Shown here piece by piece: positions 18,550-27,145 of a stretch of 32,663 nucleotides of DNA. A program made the translations under genes and the position numbers. The DNA is from an uncultured Gammaproteobacteria bacterium. GTDB taxonomy: Bacteria; Pseudomonadota; Gammaproteobacteria; Magnimaribacterales; Magnimaribacteraceae. How positions within the stretch are numbered: the stretch's first letter is position 1; each line of letters begins with the position of its first letter. Location of the stretch: the NCBI GenBank assembly GCA_913042085.1, contig CAJWKH010000005.1, positions 1 to 32,663 on the forward strand. Reading direction: 5' to 3'. The notes under the pieces were generated by a model that saw only the letters and a list, made by a program, of their open reading frames with translations, ran no database searches and was not told where the DNA came from.

Positions 18550-19368
18550 TCAGTCTATATTTTTAGGGTCTATTCCTACAAGCCTTAATCTCTTTTCCAT
18601 TGAAAGAACAATTGGCATGTCTATCATTTTTCCTTTATAAGCTATTACGGCTTCAGAACTAGAGTTAAATAATTTAATAATTTCTTTAGCCTCTTGAATG
18701 TCTGATTCATTAGGTAAGAAAGATTTAGTTATGGTTTCAATCTGATTTGGATGAATGGCTGCTTTGCCATCAAACCCTAAGCCATTTGAAAGAACAGACT
18801 CATTCTCTAAACTCGATATGTCTTCTATATTCATGAATGGGCTATCTATTGTGAACAAATTATTTGCAGCTGCCTCTATGATGATTTTGGACCTAGTGAA
18901 TAACAAAGAATCCCAGCTCATATCCGAGCCAAGGCTTGCACTTAGATCAGCGCCACCTAATGCAATTCCAATAACGTTCTTGTGGCAGGATATTTCCTCT
19001 AGATTCTGAATAGATTTGGGGGTTTCAATTAAGGCAATTAAATTGTCAGGGAGGTCATTTAGCACTCCAGCTTGCTCTATTTTAGGCAACATAAAGGCAT
19101 CAATCTTTGAAGAGACTTCTGACAGGGTCTTCATGTCTTCCTTGCCGAATTCTCCATCTACCGGATTGACTCTAATTAGAATAGTTTTATCAAAGTCATG
19201 AGAATCTAAGTAAGAAAACAGATTGTTTCTTGTTTCGTCTTTTTGTTCTTTTGGAACAGAATCTTCTAAGTCGATAATGACAGCATCGGTTCCTTTATCA
19301 AAGGTTTTCTCTACCCATTCCAATCTATTGGCTGGTATAAAAATTGGACAAACAGGAAATTTATTCAA
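18550..19368 (-). CDS. HpcH/HpaI aldolase / CitE-like CoA ester lyase
   Basis: FIPANRLEWVEKTFDKGTDAVIIDLEDSVP, LIALIETPKSI, GLGFDGKAAIHPNQIETI. Confidence 0.92.
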   Translation of the reverse strand: MNKFPVCPIFIPANRLEWVEKTFDKGTDAVIIDLEDSVPKEQKDETRNNLFSYLDSHDFDKTILIRVNPVDGEFGKEDMKTLSEVSSKIDAFMLPKIEQAGVLNDLPDNLIALIETPKSIQNLEEISCHKNVIGIALGGADLSASLGSDMSWDSLLFTRSKIIIEAAANNLFTIDSPFMNIEDISSLENESVLSNGLGFDGKAAIHPNQIETITKSFLPNESDIQEAKEIIKLFNSSSEAVIAYKGKMIDMPIVLSMEKRLRLVGIDPKNID

Positions 19369-19370
19369 AA

Positions 19371-20039
19371 CTAATTAACAGTTGAATATTTCTTCTCTTT
19401 TTCAATAAGGAAATTTACAACATCAAAAAGGCCATCTGTTCCAATTGCTCTTGAAGCACCAACCCTATATTTTCCATTTACTATGATCACTGGAACTCCT
19501 GTAATGCCCCACTGTTTCATTCTTTTATCAGCTTGATCAACGGCATTGGTTACGCCAAAGGACTTAGAAACAGAATTATACTTTTCTCTTTCTACATCAA
19601 AGCCTTTAAAGAAATATTCTAATTCGGTGTTTCCAGTTAACCTTCTTCCTTCATTTTGTATTGTATTAAAGGCTGCAGGAATAAACTGCTGCTCTATACC
19701 AAGAGCTTTGGCTGTGTAATATATCCTAGCGTGCGTCTTTAGGACTTCATTCCAAGTTGCAGGTGATTTTGAGAAATTCACTCCTTGGGGCATATCCTTC
19801 TTCCACCTTGCTAAATAAGGCTCTAAAGCATAACAATGATTACAGCCAAACCAGAAGACTTCGATAACCTCTACTTTAGAAGAGTCCCTTACAGAGGTTG
19901 GATTATCAATAATTTCGTAATGAACGCCTGCCTTATATTTATCATTAGATTTTACAGCCTGAGTCTCTGAGTTATCTTCACTTGAACAAGAGATAAGAAT
20001 AAGAGTTATAAAAGTTGTTACTAGTGTTCTTGAAAGCAT
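19371..20039 (-). CDS. dsbA: DsbA-type thiol:disulfide interchange protein with CNHC active site and apparent lipobox
   Basis: VIEVFWFGCNHCYALEPYL, cis-Pro loop GITGVPVIIVNGKYRV, N-term LILISCSSE; adjacent to cytochrome c4. Confidence 0.9.
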   Translation of the reverse strand: MLSRTLVTTFITLILISCSSEDNSETQAVKSNDKYKAGVHYEIIDNPTSVRDSSKVEVIEVFWFGCNHCYALEPYLARWKKDMPQGVNFSKSPATWNEVLKTHARIYYTAKALGIEQQFIPAAFNTIQNEGRRLTGNTELEYFFKGFDVEREKYNSVSKSFGVTNAVDQADKRMKQWGITGVPVIIVNGKYRVGASRAIGTDGLFDVVNFLIEKEKKYSTVN

Positions 20040-20045
20040 ATGAAT

Positions 20046-20669
20046 TTAATGTAGTCCATGAACAAAACTTGATAAGGCCTCTATCTCAATGTCATCAAGT
20101 TTATAGGCAATAGCTATCATAATTTTAGAAGGGTCCTCATTCGATCTTTCACCAGATCTATAGTCTTTTAAGGCCTTGGTGACATAATCAGGCTGTTGGC
20201 CGCTTAATAAAGGGTAAGCTGCAGGAGCATTGCCTAGACCTCTAGGTGAATGACAGGCAGTGCACGCAGGAACTCCTTTCTCTAGATTACCTGAATAATA
20301 TAACTTTCTTCCCAATTCAAGTTTATCTTTTTCTACTTGGCCGATCACATTATTTTGAACGGAATAAAAAGCAGAGATGTCTTTTAAATCTTGGTCACTT
20401 AGATTATCCAGTTGACCAGTCATTTCAACTATTTGCCTACCCCCCGACTTAACGAGTCTCAATTGTTTTAAAAGATACTTATAGTTTTGTCCGGCTAATG
20501 AAGGCCATATGCCAGCCAAGCTATTTCCATCTGCCCCGTGACAAGCAGAGCACGCAGAAACTAGTTGTTTCCCTGTTTCAGCGTCTCCTTTCTCTTTTAC
20601 AGAAGGGGCATCCCCTACTCCTGTAAGCAAAATTGAAGATATAAAAATAATTGATAATTTAAATCTCAT
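20046..20669 (-). CDS. Cytochrome c4 (diheme)
   Basis: Two CxxCH motifs (CSACHGADGNSLAG, CTACHSPRGLGNAPAAYPLLSGQ), signal peptide. Confidence 0.95.
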   Translation of the reverse strand: MRFKLSIIFISSILLTGVGDAPSVKEKGDAETGKQLVSACSACHGADGNSLAGIWPSLAGQNYKYLLKQLRLVKSGGRQIVEMTGQLDNLSDQDLKDISAFYSVQNNVIGQVEKDKLELGRKLYYSGNLEKGVPACTACHSPRGLGNAPAAYPLLSGQQPDYVTKALKDYRSGERSNEDPSKIMIAIAYKLDDIEIEALSSFVHGLH

Positions 20670-20750
20670 TTATAAATTCATGTTGTTGATCTGGCGCGGC
20701 GTCATTATATACTAACCTTTAAGGCCGTTCCTTTAATTTATAAATATCAT

Positions 20751-21359
20751 ATGGTTAGCCATAATTTCTTACAAAATTCCGTCTTTATAGGAAGTTATCC
20801 TTCTTATGAAAGCCTGCCTGATGATTCTGGATCTGAGATTGCCTTTTGTGGAAGATCCAATTGTGGGAAGTCTAGTGTATTGAATGCAATAACTAACAAC
20901 AAGAAACTGGCCAAAACAAGCAAAACGCCAGGCAGAACCCAGTCTATTAATGTTTTTAAGGTTGAGAAGGATAAAAACCATAAAATCATTGATTTGCCAG
21001 GTTATGGGTATGCAAAAGTATCAAAGACTATGAGGGCGGACTGGGGTATCACTATCGACAACTATTTAAACAAGAGAAAAAGCTTAAAGGCTTTGGCGAT
21101 AATTATGGACATTAGACATCCTTTCAAAGACGATGATCTAACACTAATTAATTGGTGCGAAGCTAAGAATCTTCCTTTAGTAATTCTCTTAAATAAGTCA
21201 GATAAATTATCTAAAAACAAAGCTTCTCAAGAACAACTTCGAGCACTAAAGGAATTAAAAAAACTTTCTACAAAAAACTTTGTTATTTCTACTTCTGCTA
21301 CAACAAAGGATGGGGTAAATGAATTGGTTGAGACTATGATCAACCTGTTTAATATGTAA
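20751..21359 (+). CDS. engB: Ribosome biogenesis GTP-binding protein EngB/YihA/YsxC
   Basis: G1 GRSNCGKSS, TPGRTQSINVF, DLPGYGYAKVS, LNKSDKL. Confidence 0.96.
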   Translation: MVSHNFLQNSVFIGSYPSYESLPDDSGSEIAFCGRSNCGKSSVLNAITNNKKLAKTSKTPGRTQSINVFKVEKDKNHKIIDLPGYGYAKVSKTMRADWGITIDNYLNKRKSLKALAIIMDIRHPFKDDDLTLINWCEAKNLPLVILLNKSDKLSKNKASQEQLRALKELKKLSTKNFVISTSATTKDGVNELVETMINLFNM

Positions 21360-21391
21360 AAGCTCCGAGTATTTGGGGTTACTCGAAGCTT
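21360..21391 (+). terminator. Stem-loop after engB stop: AAGCTCCGAGTA-TTTGGGGT-TACTCGAAGCTT
   Basis: 12-bp stem with one C/A mismatch, 8-nt loop, begins right after the engB stop codon; only short T-rich tail (TCTTG). Confidence 0.6.
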
Positions 21392-21578
21392 TCTTGCGGA
21401 CTAGAGTTTAATAATTATTTACCCTACATATTTAAGACATTTGCCTTTACAAAAAGTTCAGATTTATTAATCTTTATTTAAAAAAGTTTTGTTAGGTTAG
21501 AATTAAACTTGAGGGATAAAAATCAGCAAGAAAGCATCAAAATTAATTTATAAATTAGGTAGTCTTTTTACTTTTGCT

Positions 21579-22346
21579 ATGAATGAAAGAACCCGCCTTA
21601 AGACCCGTTCAAGATTGTCTGATTTCTATAAAACAAATCACTCTATGGAGACGGATAAAGGACAGTTGTTGTTCAGAATTGATTCACCCGGGTCTGTCCC
21701 CCAAGATCCAGAATCTGCAAGAAGCGAGCCAGAAACTTTTGAATGGATAAAAAATCACTTAAAAGTGGATGAAGTACTGTGGGACATTGGAGCAAACATT
21801 GGTGTTTTTAGCTTATATGCTGCATTGGGCGGTAAAAATAAAGTTCTTGCAATTGAGCCTTCAGCTGAATCCTATTCAACCCTTAACGCCAACATTAGAT
21901 TGAATAATCTTGAAGAACATATTGACGCTCTATGTTTCGCAGGCTCACAGGAAACAAACCTACTACATCTCCACATGAAGGATCCAAGTTCTGGTGCTTC
22001 TCATAATAGTATTGGCTCTTCATCAAACCAGTTTGGAGAATTTGACGTAAATGGTAAACAGTCCGTTATAGCAATTTCTTTAGATGATTTAGACCAGATT
22101 GAAGGCATAGCTTCGCCAAACCATATAAAGTTGGACGTGGATGGGAAAGAATTAGAGATATTAACTGGGTCAACTAAAGTTCTTAAGAAGGTTGATAGTT
22201 TACTCGTTGAAGTAGAAGGTAAGAATTTAAGTGAGAACCTAGGGTCAATTGAAAATACAATCGCAGAATCTGGACTAACTGAAGACAAGGACTGGAGAGA
22301 TAAAGGCTCAGGACGGAATAGACTGTATAAAAGGGAATTAAGTTAA
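21579..22346 (+). CDS. FkbM family methyltransferase
   Basis: VLWDIGANIGVFSLYAALGGKNKVLAIEPSAESYSTLNANIRLN; HIKLDVDGKELEIL. Confidence 0.9.
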   Translation: MNERTRLKTRSRLSDFYKTNHSMETDKGQLLFRIDSPGSVPQDPESARSEPETFEWIKNHLKVDEVLWDIGANIGVFSLYAALGGKNKVLAIEPSAESYSTLNANIRLNNLEEHIDALCFAGSQETNLLHLHMKDPSSGASHNSIGSSSNQFGEFDVNGKQSVIAISLDDLDQIEGIASPNHIKLDVDGKELEILTGSTKVLKKVDSLLVEVEGKNLSENLGSIENTIAESGLTEDKDWRDKGSGRNRLYKRELS

Positions 22347-25030
22347 TGAGCACTGAAGGTCCTATTATTTTAGTGGACGGTTCGTCCTATCTTTACAGGG
22401 CATACCACGCATTACCGCCTCTTGAAAATAGCAAGAATCAACCCACGGGAGCAATTAAGGGTGTTATTAGTATGATAAAAAGAATACTTATTGATCATCC
22501 TGAAAGTGATCTGGCAGTGGTTTTTGATGCCAAAGGGAAAACTTTTAGGCATGACATGTATACAGAATACAAAGCCAATCGCCCCCCCATGCCAGAGGAT
22601 CTAGTTTCACAAATTGAACCCATCCACAAAATCATTCAATTAATGGGAATAAAATTAATCATGATCTCAGGGGTTGAGGCCGACGACGTAATAGGGACTT
22701 TAGCTGAACAAGCAAGAAAAAAGAAACTGGATACCGTTATCTCCACTGGAGATAAAGATATGACTCAGCTGGTCTGCAAGAACGTAAGTGTTGTAAACAC
22801 AATGACAGGAGAGCTTCTGGATGAATCGGGGGTAAAAGAGAAATTTGGTGTGCCACCCGAACACATAACTGATTATTTAGCTCTTATTGGAGATAAATCT
22901 GATAACGTTCCTGGTGTTGATAAGGTGGGCCCTAAGACTGCGGTAAAGTGGTTAGATGAATACACAAACCTAGAAAATGTAATTAAAAATGCTGAGAGCT
23001 TAGGCGGCAAGGTGGGAGAGAATCTGAGAAGTTCTATTGATACATTAAAACTAGCCCATGATCTGGTAACGATAAAGAGGGATGTCGAACTGCCTTTCGG
23101 AATAGAAGAACTTAAAGTCGTTAAAGAAGATGCAGAAGGGTTAACAAAGATTTATGAAGAGTTAGAGTTTAAATCTTGGCTCCAAGAAGAGCCCAGACAA
23201 CAAACTCCAAAACCTAAACAGCTGAATAGCAATTATGAACTAATCAACTCGGAAGGAGCTTTAGATAAAATTATCAAAGCGGCCAGCAGGTCTAAAGTTA
23301 TAGCCATAGATACAGAAACAACAGGTTTAGATTATATGGATGCTGATCTTGTGGGAGTATCCATGGCGTATGAAGCTGGGAAGGCATTTTATATTCCTTT
23401 TGGCCATGAAAAGCAGGAAGTTTCTCAACTTAAAGAAAAAATTGTTCTAGAAAAACTAAAACCCTTTCTTGAAAAAGCACAAAACAAAATAATTGGTCAA
23501 AATATAAAATTTGATAGAAATATTCTTGCTCGTTACGGGATAAAGATAAATTCAATTAAGAACGATACCATGATGATGAGCTATGTACTGGATGCATCAG
23601 CAACCAGACATAATCTTGACGCTTTGTCCTCATATTACTTAAATCACAAGACTTCAACCTTTGAAGAGGTAGCTGGGAAAGGAGTAAAACAGATCACTTT
23701 TGATAAGGTTCCACTGGACTTGGCAACTAACTACGCAGCCGAAGATGCCGACATAACCTTAAGACTATATGAGGTTCTGGAACCTAAGTTAGATTCGATA
23801 AAGCCCTTAAAGAAATTAATGGAGGATATAGAAATTCCTCTAATCGAGGTGCTCTCTGATATGGAACAGAATGGGACTCTGCTGAATTCTAAGATCTTAG
23901 CTTCTCAGTCTAAAGACCTTGAATCTAGAATAAAGAAACTAGAAAAATTAGCTTACGAAATAGCAGGAGAAGAGTTTAATCTTGGTTCCACAAAACAGCT
24001 TAGAGAAATATTTTTTGAAAAGCTAAATTACCGAGTGATAAAAAAAACACCTGGAGGTCAGCCCTCTACTGACGAAAAGGTTTTGCAAGAACTGTCAGAA
24101 GAATATGAGCTGCCTAGGATTTTACTTGAACACAGGACTTTGAGTAAGCTTAAATCTACCTACACAGATAAATTGCCTGGCCAGATCTCTTCGAATACTG
24201 GCAAAGTACATACGTCTTTCCACCAAGCCGTCACTACGACAGGCAGATTGTCTTCTTCCGATCCCAATCTTCAAAACATACCAATTAGAACAGAAGACGG
24301 TAGAAGAATAAGACAGGCTTTTGAAGCAACAAAAGGTAACAAGATTATTTCTGCAGATTATTCTCAAATCGAATTAAGGGTCATGGCTCATTTGTCTAAA
24401 GATAAGGGACTTTTAGAAGCTTTTAATCAAGGGGAAGACATTCACGCTAAAACAGCAAGTGAAGTTTTTGACGTTAACCTAGACGAAGTAACCCCAGATT
24501 TAAGAAGGAACGCAAAAGCTATAAATTTTGGCCTTATATATGGCATTTCTGCTTTTGGACTAGGGAAGCAGCTAGGCATTAATAGAAATTTAGCAGCTGA
24601 ATACATGGGCATGTACTTCGAAAAATACCCTGGAGTAAAGGCCTATATGGAAACAACTAAAGACACGGCTCGTAATGCCGGATACATTGAAACTCTGTTT
24701 GGAAGAAGGCTGTACTTAAGAGATATAAATGCAAGCAATGCCATTAGAAGGCAAGCCTCTGAAAGGGTGGCCATCAATGCGCCCGTCCAAGGGTCAGCTG
24801 CAGATATAATGAAAATAGCCATGATTAATGCTCATAAATCTTTAAAAGAATCTAAATTGAAAGCACAACTTACGCTTCAGGTTCACGATGAATTAATTGT
24901 TGATACCCCAAAAAAGGAAACTGATAAAGTTGTAGAGTTACTAACCAAATCCATGCAGGAGGCAGCCGATCTAGATGTGCCTTTGGAGATTGATATAGGT
25001 ATTGGTAATAATTGGGACCAAGCTCATTGA
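22346..25030 (+). CDS. polA: DNA polymerase I
   Basis: 5'-3' exo domain, DTETTGLD/QNIKFDRNIL/AAEDADITLRL proofreading motifs, DYSQIELRVMAHLS, RRNAKAINFGLIYGIS, VHDELIVD. Confidence 0.98.
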   Translation: MSTEGPIILVDGSSYLYRAYHALPPLENSKNQPTGAIKGVISMIKRILIDHPESDLAVVFDAKGKTFRHDMYTEYKANRPPMPEDLVSQIEPIHKIIQLMGIKLIMISGVEADDVIGTLAEQARKKKLDTVISTGDKDMTQLVCKNVSVVNTMTGELLDESGVKEKFGVPPEHITDYLALIGDKSDNVPGVDKVGPKTAVKWLDEYTNLENVIKNAESLGGKVGENLRSSIDTLKLAHDLVTIKRDVELPFGIEELKVVKEDAEGLTKIYEELEFKSWLQEEPRQQTPKPKQLNSNYELINSEGALDKIIKAASRSKVIAIDTETTGLDYMDADLVGVSMAYEAGKAFYIPFGHEKQEVSQLKEKIVLEKLKPFLEKAQNKIIGQNIKFDRNILARYGIKINSIKNDTMMMSYVLDASATRHNLDALSSYYLNHKTSTFEEVAGKGVKQITFDKVPLDLATNYAAEDADITLRLYEVLEPKLDSIKPLKKLMEDIEIPLIEVLSDMEQNGTLLNSKILASQSKDLESRIKKLEKLAYEIAGEEFNLGSTKQLREIFFEKLNYRVIKKTPGGQPSTDEKVLQELSEEYELPRILLEHRTLSKLKSTYTDKLPGQISSNTGKVHTSFHQAVTTTGRLSSSDPNLQNIPIRTEDGRRIRQAFEATKGNKIISADYSQIELRVMAHLSKDKGLLEAFNQGEDIHAKTASEVFDVNLDEVTPDLRRNAKAINFGLIYGISAFGLGKQLGINRNLAAEYMGMYFEKYPGVKAYMETTKDTARNAGYIETLFGRRLYLRDINASNAIRRQASERVAINAPVQGSAADIMKIAMINAHKSLKESKLKAQLTLQVHDELIVDTPKKETDKVVELLTKSMQEAADLDVPLEIDIGIGNNWDQAH

Positions 25031-25554
25031 TGAATTTTTTATTTAGCAACACCAAAAGAACTTTTGGAATTCTTTTTTTTATTTGTATAGGCATGATGGC
25101 CGTCGCCCTTTTCATGGAGCACTTTCTAATGCTTAAACCTTGCATGCTTTGCTACATGCAAAGAGGAGCCGTTTTAATTTTGGGTTTAATTGCAGCTATA
25201 GGTTATTTAATTAATCCTAAGAGCATAAAAATTTACAAAGGATTTTTGATCGCCTCGTATGTAGCTCTTTTTTCCGGCATTGGTCTTTCTTTAAGACAGC
25301 TTTATTTACAAAGTCTACCCGCCGAATTAGTTCCTAGTTGTGCTCCAGACGTAGATTATCTTTTAGATACGTTGCCCTTCTTAGAAGTATTGATTATGGC
25401 TATAACCGGGGATGGAAATTGCGCAGAGGTTTTATGGAGTTTTATGGGAATAAGCATACCTGGATGGTTGTTAGTTGGATTTCTAGTTATCTTTATATAC
25501 CTAACCAAAACCTTTATTTCCGCTAATGAAATTCATTCTCATAAAAAGGATTAA
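25030..25554 (+). CDS. dsbB: Disulfide bond formation protein DsbB; ATG at 25030 (TGATG overlap with polA) preferred
   Basis: Four TM helices, CMLCYMQRG and CAPDVDYLL...GNCAEVLW cysteine pairs. Confidence 0.92.
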   Translation: MNFLFSNTKRTFGILFFICIGMMAVALFMEHFLMLKPCMLCYMQRGAVLILGLIAAIGYLINPKSIKIYKGFLIASYVALFSGIGLSLRQLYLQSLPAELVPSCAPDVDYLLDTLPFLEVLIMAITGDGNCAEVLWSFMGISIPGWLLVGFLVIFIYLTKTFISANEIHSHKKD

Positions 25555-25602
25555 ATCTATATAATACTGAAAATTTTACTAACCACTTTAAAGCATAAAT
25601 AG

Positions 25603-27132
25603 ATGTCTAAAATCTTTGAGAATTTATCTGTTGATGAACTTATCTCAGAATCTCTTCAAAGAGGAGAAGGAGAAGTAGTTGCCAATGGTGCTCTTCTTGT
25701 TAAAACCGGTAAAAGAACCGGCAGAAGTCCGTTAGACAGATTTATAGTTAGTGACGCCTCAACAAAAGATTCAGTTGATTGGGGTGAGGTCAATCGACCC
25801 TTTGAATCCGGAGCGTTTGATAAGCTTTGGAGTAAAGTTGAGACTTACTTGGAATCAAAAGATAGCTTTGTCTCTTCTTTGCATGTTGGTGAACATTCTG
25901 AACATTACGTCCCAGTAAATATTAGGACAGAGTGGGCTTGGCATAACCTTTTCGGCAAGCAAATGTTCATAAGACCAACAGAATTTAATCCTAACAACAA
26001 GGAGACCTGGCAAATACTAAGCGCACCTGAATTTGTTTGTGATCCAGAAGCTGATAAGACTAATAGTGACGGCGTTGTTATTCTTAATTTTACTTCCAGG
26101 AAAGTTCTGCTCGCTGGGATGCCTTATGCTGGGGAAATGAAAAAATCCATGTTTGCCGTTCAAAACTTCTTACTTCCCGAAAAAAATGTTTTACCTATGC
26201 ATTGCGCCTCCAACGTCAACTCTAATGGAGAAGTATGTTTATTCTTCGGTCTTTCTGGAACAGGAAAAACTACCTTATCAGCAGATCCTGAAAGAAATTT
26301 AATAGGTGATGATGAGCATGGATGGGGGCCTGGAGCAGTTTTTAACTTTGAAGGGGGTTGTTATGCAAAATGCATAGATCTTACTCAAAAAAATGAACCC
26401 GTTATCTGGGACGCCATAAGAAAAGGAAGCGTTATGGAAAATGTTGTCATCGACTCTGACACGAAAGAACCAGATTACAGTGATTCTTCTTTAACCGAGA
26501 ACACTAGAGTGGTATACCCGAGGGAGCATATAGAAAAAAGAGCTGATGAGAATGCGGCGGGTGAACCCAATGCAGTTATCTTTCTTACTTGTGATTTATC
26601 GGGCGTTATTCCCCCCGTCTCTATTCTTTCTAAAGAGGCAGCCGCCTACCATTTTTTAAGCGGTTACACTGCAGCTATTGGATCTACTGAAGTAGGTTCA
26701 ACTGAAGCCTTCAAAACAACTTTCTCTACCTGTTACGGGGCTCCTTTCTTTCCTAGGGCAGCAAGAGTATACGCAGACCTGCTAATGAAAAGAATTGAAG
26801 AGTTCGGAAGTAATGTTTATTTGGTTAACACCGGCTGGACGGGTGGACCTTACGGAAAAGGCAAAAGGTTTGATATACCTGTTACAAGATCAATAATAAG
26901 CGCTATTCAGTCAGGGGACCTGGCTGGTTCTGAAACTGAAAAAATTGATGGCATGAACTTGGATGTGCCCTTAAATGTTGCCGGAGTGGATTCTAAACTA
27001 CTCAACCCAATTAAAAATTGGGAAGACCCTTCTTTATACAAGTCTTATGAAGATAAATTAGTAAACCAATTTAAAAAGAACTTTACAAAATTTGATGTTG
27101 CTGAAGCAATTGTTAGTGCGGGGCCTAAGTAA
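25603..27132 (+). CDS. pckA: Phosphoenolpyruvate carboxykinase (ATP)
   Basis: [51 protein letters not shown]. Confidence 0.97.
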   Translation: MSKIFENLSVDELISESLQRGEGEVVANGALLVKTGKRTGRSPLDRFIVSDASTKDSVDWGEVNRPFESGAFDKLWSKVETYLESKDSFVSSLHVGEHSEHYVPVNIRTEWAWHNLFGKQMFIRPTEFNPNNKETWQILSAPEFVCDPEADKTNSDGVVILNFTSRKVLLAGMPYAGEMKKSMFAVQNFLLPEKNVLPMHCASNVNSNGEVCLFFGLSGTGKTTLSADPERNLIGDDEHGWGPGAVFNFEGGCYAKCIDLTQKNEPVIWDAIRKGSVMENVVIDSDTKEPDYSDSSLTENTRVVYPREHIEKRADENAAGEPNAVIFLTCDLSGVIPPVSILSKEAAAYHFLSGYTAAIGSTEVGSTEAFKTTFSTCYGAPFFPRAARVYADLLMKRIEEFGSNVYLVNTGWTGGPYGKGKRFDIPVTRSIISAIQSGDLAGSETEKIDGMNLDVPLNVAGVDSKLLNPIKNWEDPSLYKSYEDKLVNQFKKNFTKFDVAEAIVSAGPK

Positions 27133-27145
27133 ATAAATACAGATC

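Noticed and set aside
24122-25145. Minus-strand ORFs 24122-24367 and 24870-25145 over polA/dsbB
   Set aside because: Shadows of polA and dsbB coding sequence; no start context or family.
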